Below, in pieces: positions 1 through 10,498 of a DNA stretch of 64,000 nucleotides. The notes beneath the pieces were generated by a model. The model was not told the origin of the DNA. It ran no database searches and saw nothing but the letters and a program-made list of their open reading frames with translations. How positions within the stretch are numbered: position 1 is the first letter of the stretch; each line of letters starts with the position of its first letter. The position numbers and the translations under genes were made by a program. The stretch is from Telmatactis stephensoni (Eukaryota > Cnidaria > Anthozoa > Actiniaria > Isophelliidae): the NCBI GenBank assembly GCA_029948255.1, contig JALIZF010001506.1, positions 306,972 to 370,971 of the forward strand, read 5' to 3'.

Positions 1-2
1 AC

Positions 3-735
3 AGTACTTGGCTTGGTATCCAGTGGACTCCTGGATCAAAGTTCAACTTTCCACGTAACCACAAACAAACATCTTGTGATGATTTCCAACCACTGATCCA
101 TCTTGGAGGACGGTTCTTCCTCTCCACCATGGAACAACGAATTAAACTGTCCACTAGAACTCTACAAATGGCGCCATTAACTGTTTACCATATACCATGC
201 AACAAAACGTCAACTCTTCTACCCACTGGTTTTGGCCAATGTCCTTCTACATTGACAATGTCAATTCCACATATTCAGTCGACGAGTTATATTCCTTGGA
301 TAGTCCCATCGAATCAGTCTACCTTGAACCTCCAATACAAATCTCTGAAGATTGGACCACACCTCCACTTCAACAAGACAATGATAAAAGCTTTCGACAA
401 AACATTTAATCGCATTGATGGACCCTTAAAGTACAAAGATAAAAATGCTTCAAGATGACATTCAGTCAATTCACGAAACTACAGAGACTTCTACGACTCA
501 AATCATCGCCTGTGTAGCACTTACCCTAGCTGTTGTAAACATTGTTCTGTTCCTCCTCCTCGTTTGTATAATCCATCGCTCACAGCATCCAAAACAAGCG
601 GGTGTCACTAAAACTACCGTCAAGTACGTGAAAGGCAGCAAGATGCTCGACTTAGATGCCTGTAAAGACTGCAATAGGCCCCTCCAACCATCGGACATCC
701 ACGAAAATGATGATGAAAATGATTACAACCCGTAA
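3..735 (+). pseudogene. env-like protein, C-terminal part, of a retrovirus-like Ty3/Gypsy element (frameshifted)
   Basis: Frame 3 is open from the first bases to 458, and frame 1 from 445 to 735. The first part has cysteines and N-glycosylation sequons as in an ectodomain. The second has a hydrophobic helix of about 23 residues (roughly 500-570), then a short basic and Cys-containing tail, as in the transmembrane subunit of a class I-like envelope. The two frames overlap by 14 bases, so a single frameshift seems to break the gene; the start lies outside the window. Position supports the call: a polypurine tract and an LTR follow in the order expected for env-3'UTR-LTR. Family assignment to errantivirus-like Gypsy env rests on architecture and neighbours, not on a sequence match I can verify. 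Confidence 0.55.
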
Positions 736-1386
736 AAATTGTTGCAGACCCTTCAACCGCGAAAGATATACAAACTCTCATCGCCAAGGATTTTCCTCAG
801 CTATCTTTGTGTGTCTTAATGATTTATCACTGCTCTATTTTGGTGGATGGCAAAGATTTCCATTGATCTTAGCTCTGGCATTATCAACCACGAGTCTCTT
901 CAAAATGGCTGCTGCTCAAAACGCCCACAGGAAACCCACAATGACCGGAAGTACCACAAGACACTCAAGACGTCGACCAAAAAAAACAACGAACAATCAG
1001 TAAGCAAAACTTTGACACATTGAACAATAATTATCGTGACTTTGAACATTTTAGTATTTTTATATTTTTAGTATTTCTATTGTTTATTGAACATTGAACA
1101 TTGAAAGTTTTAGGTCATCGACGCATCAGTGATTTTTATTTGAAATTATTTAAAAAAGTAACCAACCGACAAACACACCAAAATTATTTCATTTCATATA
1201 TTCCAGTCGATCGAACTGGTAAAGGCAATTTTATCAACGTTAATTTTTTTTTAATGATTGATGAGTCATCGTAATTATTTTGGGATCCTTGTTTTATACA
1301 TTGCCTTTATTCAGTTCGTGACCACTGATCCCCTATATCGTACAGACCTTTTTCCTTCATTTGACTCGAATCTAAGGAGGGAGGAC
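736..1386 (+). other. 3' untranslated internal region with polypurine tract
   Basis: This stretch between the env-like reading frame and the LTR has no convincing coding region; an open frame at 656-1003 is basic and overlaps the env tail. At 1374-1385 lies a run of purines (AAGGAGGGAGGA) one base before the LTR. That is where the plus-strand primer of an LTR retroelement is expected. Confidence 0.6.
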
Positions 1387-2043
1387 TGTTATGGGACACA
1401 CTTCGGAACAATTATTTTGAGGTTATTTTGAATCTATTTTTATTACGGAATCGTTTTGATAATTATTAATGGTTGTGCGCGCATGTGCAAAGTACGAATT
1501 ACAAGCCCGTTTTAGAGGGAAATCTGAACTGGCACGTCATATGATTGTTGTATGATCCACATACCAGCACTTACTGACCTTGACCAACCTTTTTCTTACA
1601 TAACCTCGTTGGTTTGGCCTGCACGTGTTCCTGGCTCCTACAACTCATGTCCCCTTGCTTTTGACTCCTTGCCCCCTGTAGTTTATTAAAGTTAATTGGT
1701 ACTTTATTGACGCCCTAAAACCTTTTATACCGATGTACCAGTTGACCTTTCATGACCAAACGCTTTCTTGTAAATTGTATTTTAATCGTAAAACAACTGA
1801 TTTTTGATACATTACAGTCTCAAGCATAAATATTGTAATTTTTGTGTCCTTATTAAGGGGCACCGCCCCCAGAAATAGTTTTTGACAGGTTGTCACTTAA
1901 TTAGATTTTCCAACAAGTCCCTATAAAAGGGGTGCATTGTAACTTTGTAGTTCAGAAGAAAAGTTGTTGTAGTCAAGCTAAAAGTTGAGCTGATTAAAGA
2001 ACAAGCCAAGAAACACAGAAAGTCTACCGAGTGTCCCATCACA
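1387..2043 (+). repeat. LTR of Ty3/Gypsy-like element (copy 1)
   Basis: The LTR starts TGTTATGGGACAC and ends GTGTCCCATCACA, an imperfect terminal inverted repeat with TG...CA ends. A polypurine tract precedes it. A TATA-like box (TATAAAA, 1922-1928) precedes a GGGGTGCA block that is also found in the related copies at 3137-3575 and 18294-18926. Length is about 657 bp. The flanking bases are not duplicated, in keeping with an LTR joined to internal sequence on both sides. Confidence 0.8.
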
Positions 2044-2524
2044 GATGTACCGGTCGACATCATTTGGTGGAGTACACGGCTGAGTTTTGTGGCCCTTTTT
2101 GGCCTGTTTTACCTCTTGGAGAAAAATTTTACAGTACGAGCGATTCTAGTTGGGGGCATTCCCAATCAAGAAAAAAAGATGAAGAAAAGGTACAGGAATC
2201 CTTACTTTTTACAATTTGCCACTAAGTATATGTGCATTTTAGCCCTCGATTTTAGCCCTCGATTTCCACCATCGATTTTAATGCATGTCTCTACATCTTC
2301 ATTCTAATTACCTCATAACTTTCTTCTCATTCTCTTATGCTTCCCTACATTCACCTATTTTCTGGTATAGTTTCGCTCTTGGTGTTTTTAATCTGCTATT
2401 TTGTTGCTTTTTCTACATTTATCACAGTTTATTTAATTGAGATTTCCATCATGCTTGTTCAGACACATTCAAAACGCAGCACCAAATCACTTTGTAATTC
2501 TTTTGTGAACACCACAACGTTGAA
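2044..2524 (+). other. Primer-binding region and leader of a second 5' element half
   Basis: A TTTGGTGG block at 2063-2070 resembles the primer-binding site directly after LTR copy 2 (TTTGGTGCAGAACC at 3576), but it is pushed about 19 bases away from the LTR end by extra sequence. No coding region is seen before the gag remnant. Confidence 0.4.
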
Positions 2525-2957
2525 ATGTCTCTGGATCAGGCATTGTCGCAACCACCAGATTCAGCTTCTTTGACTAGAGCAGATTTAGACGCTGTAACAT
2601 CACAATTTTCTAGGCTCATTAGTTACTGTCCAGGGTAAGTGTAGCGTGTTCAAGGCTGCTCATGAGGAACAATCTACCATTATTTCAGCTTTTCAAGCTT
2701 CATTTACGACTGCTCAAGCACTAAAGGGACATCTCAGGACTTCTCGTGCTCCTGCTTTCTCTGGGGACAGCGAAGATGCTCTCCAATTTTTAAACAAATT
2801 CAAGGCGTAGGGAAAATTCATAGGTGGTCTGTCTCGGACCTCTGTCAGGCTTTTCCCCTTTCACTAACTGGTAACGCTTATGTGTGGTATTCAACACTTG
2901 ACCATTTCTAATTTTGCTGATCTCACTGCTCTGTTTTGCAAACGTTTTCTTCCCCCT
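2525..2957 (+). pseudogene. gag remnant of Ty3/Gypsy-like element (copy 1)
   Basis: Translation from the ATG at 2525, with several stops and frame changes, gives pieces of a Retrotrans_gag-type capsid. There is a Phe-Ser-Gly-Asp-Ser block at about 2757, followed by Leu-Asn-Lys-Phe at about 2795. A later Ile-Ser-Asn-Phe-Ala-Asp-Leu block sits near 2910. The same blocks recur in the gag that follows LTR copy 2. The frame is broken, so no functional protein is expected. Confidence 0.55.
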
Positions 2958-3136
2958 TAAGGATATTTTTTACCTTTTACTGTTTTATTTTTCATTTTTA
3001 TAAACTACTGCATTACATTTCAACCTGCTATATTATATTTACTACCTTTCTGCTTTTTAAGTTTTTTACAATTTTTCTCCTCTTTTTCTTTTTTTCTTTT
3101 GCCATATGAACTACTAAATTGCATTTCAACCTACTA
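2958..3136 (+). repeat. AT-rich junction with an internal ~105-bp direct duplication
   Basis: A segment beginning ACTACTGCATTACATTTCAA near 3005 recurs near 3110 as ACTAAATTGCATTTCAACCT. The region lies where the 5' end of LTR copy 2 should be and replaces it. Confidence 0.45.
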
Positions 3137-3575
3137 TAATGGATGTACATGCATGTGTAATGTACGAATTACAAGCCGCATTGGTTTCTTAACAAACCCG
3201 ACCTTGATCAGTCTTTGATCTTACGAAACCTTTTTGGTTTGGCCTGTATGTATTACCTGGCTCCTATGACTCCTTACCCCTGTAGTTTATTAAAGTTAAT
3301 CGGACACTTTAACTGTGCCCTAAAGCCTTTTAAACCGATGTCCCAGTCGACCTTTTGTCAGTAACTGATTTATATATTATTCACTTTCAATATCCAAAAA
3401 TCCCAATGTTTACATTCCAATAATAAGGAAACACCTCTAATTTCCAACAAGTCCCTATAAAAGGGGTGCACTGTAACTTCGATTTTTAGTTTTTAAGTTG
3501 AAGTTGTTGAAGTTTAGGTGTGAGTAAGTTGGAGTCCAGCAAGCTGAATAAGACTCTACTGAGTATCCCTTCACA
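3137..3575 (+). repeat. LTR of the same family (copy 2, 5'-truncated)
   Basis: It aligns by eye with LTR copy 1 from the GTACGAATTACAAGCC block onward. It shares the TATA box (TATAAAA at 3456) and the 3' end (GAGTATCCCTTCACA). The first ~100 bp, including TGTTATGGGACAC, are missing. A primer-binding-like sequence TTTGGTGCAGAACCTGAGG begins at 3576, immediately after the LTR. Confidence 0.7.
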
Positions 3576-4090
3576 TTTGGTGCAGAACCTGAGGAAAGGT
3601 AAGCCATCAAAACTATATACATTTTTGTGGTACGTCAGCCTTATTAATATTATATGATTGCATAGATGTAAAAAACATGTTTGAAAAATATTCTGCATTT
3701 ATGTTAACAATGCTATGTTAGAATGCTTAATGTTAATTAAGTCTTTTTCTATTGGATCTAACTTTTGAATGGAAGATTTTATTGAACATTTTATTCATTT
3801 TTACGATTGGGCTGTTGATATTCAGTCACTTTTAATTTACCGCGGAAATTTCGTTTGTGATATTTCTTTCAATTGCTTTTCAATAGTGCCTGGAGGAACT
3901 AGGAGAATGCAGATTGGTAAATCCAAATCCAAATTTAGATTTCAATCAAAAGTTTTGAAATCAAAATTGAAACCCAAATTGAAACATTCGGTTCAAAAAT
4001 CAAAATCACAATTTGAAACAGAACAGCTTTGTAGCTCTTGCAAATTAATATCAAAATCTAAGCCTAATATATAACCGAATATATTTCTAC
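3576..4090 (+). other. Primer-binding site and leader of element copy 2
   Basis: The TGG at 3578-3580 with the bases after it fits a tRNA primer-binding site. A GGTAAG at about 3598 could be a splice donor for a subgenomic env message. An open frame at 3769-4074 is very Lys/Ser-rich, with repeated SKSK-type runs, and resembles low-complexity sequence rather than a known protein. Confidence 0.4.
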
Positions 4091-4140
4091 AATGACTACA
4101 GAACAAACAACTGGTGCTGACACTACTGGGCAATACTATG

Positions 4141-4512
4141 TGAAACACATGTGAAATACTATGTGAAATGTATGGGAAAAATTCACATGTTTTTCACATA
4201 TTTTTCACATGTAAAACATGTGAAAAAACAATGTGAAAAACGTGTGAAACGGGGGGTCCTTTTCACACACCCAAAACCATGTGAAATTGAACTAATAACA
4301 TGTGAAAAAGTAGTCTCAAATCCACATATTTCTTAAGTGTTTCACATGTTTTCTAATGTGAAAATAGCATTATTTCACATGTCTAACCCTGTGAAAAAGT
4401 TATGGCTAAATAATTTTCACATGCCCTTTCATGTGAAAATACTTGCCCAAAAGATTTTTCACATGCTTTTTTCATGTGAAAATGTGAAAAAGTTTGGAAA
4501 TGGATGTGAAAA
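4141..4512. repeat. Left subterminal repeat array of the CACTA element
   Basis: About twenty copies of TGTGAAA or its reverse complement by eye, many as CATGTGAAA, at irregular spacing and often in inverted pairs. In this superfamily such arrays bind the transposase; that role is inferred here. Confidence 0.75.
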
Positions 4513-6831
4513 AAAGCTGTAGTTAGTAATTAACAATTAAGTAGGTAATAATCATTAATAAATAAGAAGAATGAGACTTAAATTGAAGCAGCATTGTGAA
4601 ATTTTATTAATTAATATTTATTACATGATCAGGTTCAGAAATACACACTAAAGATAAAAACAAACTTACATTATAATAATTATTAACATCATCAAAAGCT
4701 TTGGCTAACCTGTCATACTTTTTCTGAAGGACAAGTTTTACATATTCATCTGTTGATCAAAGCATTCAAAAGAAAAAAATACATCATTTATTTGTTAGAT
4801 AAAATAGTACTATCTAAATAAAGATTATAATACTTAAGCTTATAATCTAAGATTCAGCTAACATGAATAGCAATTATAAATGAAATTAATTATTAAGTTT
4901 AACACAAGAATTAAGACTTCTTGCTCATAGCCGTATAATTAAATAGGCTGTATTAAAGCAATGCTAATTTAAAGTTAAAGTCTTATAAATTACAGTGAGG
5001 ACACTTCAATCATGAACACTTCTTCAAGCTTTTTTAACCTTTCTACTGCCTCAAGCACTCTAGAATGAATCAATGAATTCAAATACACCAAGAGATCAAA
5101 ATGAGTTGTATGTCCAAGCCAGTGGCTCAAGGGATGCCTTTAAAACAGTGACAAAAAAACTCGAAGTGTTTACTGTTTGAGCAGTCCTCACTGTAAAAAC
5201 ATAAAGTTCATGAAAGGCTCTTCTGTCCTTACCGGGAATGTTTACTGAACATCAGATGCCTGAGTCCCCTTCATTCTGTGTGAAAGTAGTTCGTCTGAAC
5301 TATAATGTTCCTTGTCTTGAAGAACAGTAGCCCTTGTCACATCTTCTAGGGCTTCTGTGCTCATTTCGTGGTCATCTAACAGCGCTAGCTTCGACCTTCA
5401 CGCTGGCACTACTACTGCCCGGTTTACTTGTCTCTTTCTAGCCAGCAAGCTATTCCAGTAGTGTAGGATTTTCTTTTAACGCTTTCAGGATAGCTTCTTC
5501 GGTGTTCATTTCATAATAAAAGTAATACTACAGCTAAAAAGTAAAGTAAACCAACAACTAACTCAACGAGACCATGATGAGATCGTTAAAGTATCAAATT
5601 TGCGCGCCTTTCTTGGTTTGTTTACAAATGGTGGTCGTATTTCAGTGAACAATGGACTCATGACCATATTAGGAATGAGCACGTGCACAGCTCATGATGA
5701 CCCATGATTCTTTGCTCCAACATTCATAACAGTGCCATTTGCTAAACAAAATGCTCGTTTCAAGGAAAAGTTAGCAAAATTCAAGTGCAATTCTAGCCGC
5801 ATTTGTCTATGTACTGTGTGTAAAGGTAAAAGAATCAAATCTGGATAAGTAGTAGCAACGCCACTTGAAAATTTTTGGCAGCTACGATAGGAAGTTGCCA
5901 AGTTTTTCATCTGATGAAGGAGCCGTCCCTCTCACACTTCGATAGATGATTCGTTTACTCACATGCAAGGAGCTACTAGCATCTCGTTCAGTAACTCATT
6001 TAAGCTGTAGTGACTCTTCCATAGACTCTGTGTTAGTAATGAAGAAGAGCATGAAAAGACTTAACAGCCCGATTGCGAGTATTTTACATCCAAAGAATCA
6101 TTGGTTGTGCCTAAAGTCTTTAAATAAAGCTTAATGCTGCAGGACCCTGAGTGCATTGCAAGCCTGCTTGAGAGGTAAGCCCTAATCATGACTATTATTT
6201 AGGCAATAAAAACCGTCTTCCCTGTTAATGGTAGCCTGAACAAAACAATCTTGATGTTTGGAGAATATGAGCAAGTGTACATGTTGACAGAGATAGTGTT
6301 CTCCCAAAGGCTATTATTACCAATGTGATGTAGAATTGCTACAGTTTTTAAGCTTATATAATAGCAAGAGCAACAAATTTTCAAAATATTTTTAAAAAGG
6401 TGACATATGACTGAATTTATTTTCAGTTTGACTGGGTTCAGTTCATGAAGATGCCTAACTGCATTGAATTCAAACTTGAAACAAAAGTTCTGCAAAGAAT
6501 GAACCTGGACAATCTCTTTTAAACAATGAGGAAGGGGCTACCTGCCAACTGATGATGAGAAAGACCATGTGAGCACTCAGTTACAAAGGTGTCAACTTCA
6601 CAGAGTTAGACATCATCAAGGCACTATCCTATAAAACTAAGTGTAGTGAGACATTCCACTTTTTGACTTGGAAAGAAAGTAGCTGTGTTTGTACAGGTTG
6701 TATTTTTAAGAAGTCAGACATGACATTGAAGTGACATAATTTGCAATAAAAATTTTTATTCCAGATTATTGTAGATCTAAATGACACTCCTCTATATAAC
6801 TAGCTTTCTAGCTCAACTCCATGTGGATTTG

Positions 6832-7245
6832 GATGTGAAATGGCTATGTAGATCAGACATACAATACTTTCACATGTTTTAGCTTTTCACATGCATGTGA
6901 AAATCATTGTTGTCTTGGTTGTAAAACATTGTTTCACATGTTTACCAATTTTCACATGTATTTTAACAGGCTTTTAAACAAGGTGAGGAATGTTTCGCAT
7001 GCATGTGAAAAAAATTAAATATTTTCACATGCATTTTCACATGGTTTTAACAGCGATAGGAATGTTTCACATGTATGTGAAATTGATGGAACATTTTCAC
7101 ATGCAGTTTCACATGGTATTGATTGCCCATTGAAAATTTCACGTGTATGTGAAATTTTCCAACTTTTTCACATGTATTTTTCACATACTTTTCACATGTT
7201 TGTATTTTTCACATATATTTCACATGTATTTCACATAGTATTGCC
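6832..7245. repeat. Right subterminal repeat array of the CACTA element
   Basis: A mirror-image array of the TTTCACATG motif, again about twenty copies by eye, several forming the palindrome TTTCACATGCATGTGAAA. Confidence 0.75.
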
Positions 7246-7531
7246 TAGTAGTGTGATTCATCAAATCCTACAGAAATCGAAGATTTGACAAATCGATTTT
7301 CTCAGGTTTTAGAACAATCACTTGAGGGAATTCGCCAAAATATGCGCAAAATAAATGAAGTGAACACCCACTAATTGTTTTCAACATTGCCAATACAGTA
7401 CAGGAGTTACAACCTAAAAAGAGGCCTCCTGGAATTTCAAAAGCGCCAACACTTTCTGGCGAAGGCGATGATGCCAGTAGTTTTTTGGACAAGTTTGGAA
7501 TACATGCAAAATTCCATAAGTGGTAACATTT

Positions 7532-7723
7532 TAGCATTTTTGGAACAAGCTTCCAAAAAAATTATGCTATTCACCTTCCTTGGACTGCTTCAAAAGAGGA
7601 CTAAAGACATATCTGTTTAATTTATAATTTAATTTAATATTTCATGTTATTTTTAATTTTTATTGTAAGGGCATCGAGACCACGTGTGAGGCCCAAGAAC
7701 TATATTATTATTATTATTATTAT
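7532..7723 (+). mobile_element. 5'-truncated LINE (CR1/L2-like) 3' end
   Basis: The direct repeat TAACATTT at 7524-7531 and 7724-7731 flanks the insert. The plus strand encodes a short C-terminal end, CFKRGLKTYLFNL then stop (about 7585-7626), of the type found at the end of many LINE reverse transcriptases. A 3' UTR with GGGCATCGAGACCACGTG and a terminal (ATT)n tail follows. Truncation at the 5' end is usual for LINE insertions. Confidence 0.7.
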
Positions 7724-7731
7724 TAACATTT

Positions 7732-7925
7732 GGCGACTATTGACGTGTCACTAAGATAGATACTCCTTGCCACACACAGAAAATAGGATTGACAGTATGA
7801 GTGGTTCAAAGTTAGATCACACTACTAAAGAGAAAACAGCTTTTGTCACTTACAGAGGTCTATATGAATTTAATACAATGCCCTTTGATTTATGTACCAC
7901 CATCAACATTTCAGCACCTAATCTC
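7732..7925 (+). pseudogene. Ty3/Gypsy reverse transcriptase fragment
   Basis: The frame encodes a piece of an RT fingers/palm region, with the hallmark stretch KTAFVTYRGLYEFNTMPFDL at about 7831-7890. The usual next residues (Cys-Asn-Ala-Pro-Ala-Thr-Phe-Gln) are degraded, and the region holding the first catalytic aspartate is deleted. Only about 60 codons remain, so pol is non-functional. Its place between gag and the env-side genes fits one decayed Gypsy-type element. Confidence 0.75.
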
Positions 7926-8359
7926 AAGAATTTCAACTATTGGATTGATCACTGAATCTAACTCATCTTAACCTCTTTGTCTTATTATAGTCTCTCTCTC
8001 TTGTTTTTTTTTCCCGCTCATTTTTTTTATACATATACAAAACAAACATATAAATATACATATTGTTTTTGCCTTGTATAAAAGAACCAGTTAAGAACCA
8101 CCTTAGCCTAAATTCTCACCAAATACCAATAAATACATAAGAACCACTTTAGCCTAACCTCAAAAAACAGTGGTTCTTATATGGGGTTTTTTACTGTATT
8201 GATATTGGACGGCCAGTCTGCCCACTCACATCTTTCTTTTTTTTATGTGTATTGACATTGGACTTCCAGTCTACACCTTTCACAATTTTATTATCACTCA
8301 TCTTCATTTTCAAAATATGTTAAACCCCTTTGGTAATTTTTCTCTCTCCCCTTTCTTAG
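7926..8359 (+). other. Non-coding spacer of the retroelement
   Basis: AT-rich sequence without a convincing reading frame. Two similar blocks, ATTGATATTGGACGGCCAGT near 8197 and ATTGACATTGGACTTCCAGT near 8250, form an imperfect direct repeat. A pyrimidine run followed by TTAG precedes the ATG at 8360 and resembles a splice acceptor. Confidence 0.35.
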
Positions 8360-9232
8360 ATGTCAGGCCAGAAACGAAAAAATGTGAAGCGAGACCAATG
8401 CCATCTTGAGACTTTCCTCAAGACCAAATGTTATATATATATGTTATACACCACAACACGAGCCATCCATCCCTGCACCCTGTTGCAGGAAACGAATTCA
8501 CGAAAGCTGCCTCTGGGAGGCCTTTCGGCATGCATTTAACCCCGGGGACTATAGGTGCCCATTTTGTCGACAGCACAGTATTATTGTATTTACTGTTGTT
8601 GTTGTTGTTGTTTATTTATTTATTTCTTTTTGTTTTTATTGGACGTTCATATCACGTAATTTTTTCTTTTTTTTTCTACCTCCACACATACACACAGTAA
8701 TTCGCAACCTCTCTGTTTTTACTAGACCAAACACCGACAAAATTATAATTATAAGCTATGTTTGCTATCAGCAAACGGATGAGCCTTCCGTCCCTATGGC
8801 ATGTTGCAGAAAACGAATTCACGAAACGTGTCTTGAAAGGCCTTAAACAGTGCCTATTTTCCAGGGGAATTTGTAGATGGGACATTATACCCTACAATGT
8901 TGATGAGCCATTCTTCCAACCTCAAGAAGAACATGATGCCATTCCTATGGGATTCAGGCATATCACGTTTGTGCCAGTACTACGCTGGCACTGGGGGTGC
9001 CGTGACCCTCCACGAAGGGGAATTCACTTCAATGAGTGAGAATTCGTTTTCGATGACGGAGAGTGGAATAACGAGATCGGTCGCCCTCACAGGCCACCAC
9101 AACTGTTATTTCCCAACTATGAACACCCCCCACCACCCCCTGGTTGGGCTGAAGAGATTCAACGAATTAGGGACTTTCACCTTGCTCATCCTAGGCCAGG
9201 ACCAGAAAATGCTCGCTACCGTCCAGGCTAAG
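8360..9232 (+). pseudogene. RING-like accessory gene of the retroelement, duplicated and broken
   Basis: An ATG at 8360 opens a basic N-terminus (MSGQKRKNVKRDQCHLETFL). A (TA)n run at 8430-8442 then shifts the frame. The following frame has a Cys/His pattern of Cys-x2-Cys, then CCRKRIHESC and CPFCR, spaced like a RING-type zinc site. A second, partly diverged copy (CCRKRIHETC) lies at about 8801-8830 after a 200-bp spacer. A Pro- and acid-rich frame with one in-frame TGA (9038-9040) runs on to the TAA at 9230-9232. RING domains usually act in ubiquitin transfer; whether this one did is unknown. Placement directly before the env-like gene suggests an accessory protein of the same element. I do not know a named family for it. 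Confidence 0.45.
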
Positions 9233-9338
9233 TGGTAATTGACATCTTTTAGGAGTATAATCCTAGACATTCTCCACTCATTATTTTACACCAAACCAAC
9301 ATTCATTTTTCTCTTTTTGATTGCAGTGATCATCCAGA

Positions 9339-10463
9339 ATGTACCTTCTTGTTTTCCTTATTCTCATTCCTTTCGTAACAGCTAATACTAACTTTGATGC
9401 TAATGGCAAGACGGTAACTTATTACCCTTCTTCACTAACAGCTTCTAACCCTCGACCACTATTTCATGACACTCAAGTAATCAACTTAGCTTTAACGCTT
9501 AACAATGTTCCTTTCGGATGAGAGCAAACGATCAAAACTTCTTGTTCCCTAGAAGTTCATGTCTAAGTTACTTGCATCATTTCGACAGATAAGTTACGAC
9601 ATTAGGCGTTTGTCCTCATTGCCGGGTTTTTCTCATTTGATTGAATGTTATTCTTACCTCAGGAATTCCTATAAGGCTCAAACACGTTTACCTGCTCAAA
9701 TGATTTGTCCTAATGCTTATCGCCCATCGCTTCAGGAGTGTAAACAATGGGCTTTAAGGAGATTTAACAATATCAGTCCTAAGGAACGAATTTGGCTTAA
9801 AACATCGCATGGGCATGCCACTCCGGAATTATTGGCTTGATACGAGCAATTTATTCAGCTTTTGGCGGTAAATGTGAAGCAAATCATGTTTCCAATATTA
9901 AAAAGAACCTTCAGGATATTACTAATGCTATGCATGATGAAGCAACAATGATCCGCACAGTCAACGGTAAAACTGTTCAGATTATCAAAATGACCGACGA
10001 ATTGACTTTGCGAGTCAACCAATTAAATGCAGATATGAAACATTTTGACTGTACCTTGGTTGATTGGCAGAAACAACTCACTAAATTTGCGAAAAAAGAA
10101 CAGTGCCATTTTAATGCAAACATGGAATTCCTCGCCAAATTTTCTCATGAGAGTAGGAAGAGTTTTTATGCTTTGTTGTGTTTTGTGGAAATCCAAGATA
10201 TTGTTACTCAATTTGCTCATTTGCAAAACAAAGAATTAATTGGCTACAATGATTTACCGCTTGCTGTAAAATCTGATATCTCTGCGCATCTCAAGGCACA
10301 GGGACAGTTAGCTCTTTCTTCGACTATTTTGGAGGATGGATTTCCACTCCTTATCAAACCGGTTACTGAATATCGACATCTTGATAAGAGTATTCAATTA
10401 ACTGCATTAACTACATTACCAATAGTTAAGACTAGGATTCACTTTGTACACTCGAATCATTAA
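9339..10463 (+). pseudogene. env-like protein, N-terminal and middle part (frameshifted, 3' end lost)
   Basis: A splice-acceptor-like TTTTTGATTGCAG lies just upstream of the ATG at 9339. The first frame (9339-9521) has a clear signal peptide (MYLLVFLILIPFVTA). The reading then moves through 9559-9840 to 9837-10463, two frame changes in all. The last segment, about 200 residues, has long amphipathic heptad-like stretches and two conserved-looking cysteines, as in the heptad-repeat part of retroviral and baculovirus-F-like envelopes. The frame ends near the left end of the long inverted-repeat element. The transmembrane part is absent here but is present in the other copy at the window start. 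Confidence 0.5.
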
Positions 10464-10498
10464 TTCCAATCCAAGATCAACAGAAAAAGAAATGTTAC

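Larger units (their letters stand above)
4121..7253. mobile_element. CACTA (EnSpm/CMC) DNA transposon, apparently non-autonomous
   Basis: Both ends begin CACTACTRGGCAATACTATG when read inward (R is G on the left, A on the right). The element is flanked by TGA at 4118-4120 and 7254-7256, the 3-bp duplication typical of CACTA elements. About 370-420 bp at each end are crowded with a TGTGAAA/TTTCACA motif in both orientations, like the subterminal transposase-binding repeats of this superfamily. The interior (4560-6800) has only short open frames and no transposase I can recognise. At about 5509 on the minus strand a 19-codon frame (MNTEEAILKALK...) starts plausibly and then hits stops, so it may be a decayed exon. 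Near-identical ends suggest a recent insertion. Confidence 0.85.
4091..7523 (+). pseudogene. gag of element copy 2, split by the CACTA transposon
   Basis: A gag frame starts at the ATG at 4091 and is interrupted ten codons later by the DNA transposon at 4121-7253. On the far side, beyond one copy of the 3-bp target duplication, the same frame continues for about 40 codons to a stop at about 7374. Further gag blocks, including a Leu-Ser-Gly-Glu-Gly and Leu-Asp-Lys-Phe pair, appear in another frame to about 7520. The continuity shows that the transposon landed in an already inserted retroelement. Confidence 0.6.

Noticed and set aside
656..1003. 115-codon basic frame after the env tail
   Set aside because: It overlaps the env frame, its Met lies inside it, and no domain is seen; kept only as untranslated region.
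4141..4512. Regular-looking short repeats that could suggest a CRISPR array
   Set aside because: Spacing is irregular, units occur in both orientations, and they lie inside CACTA ends in an animal genome.
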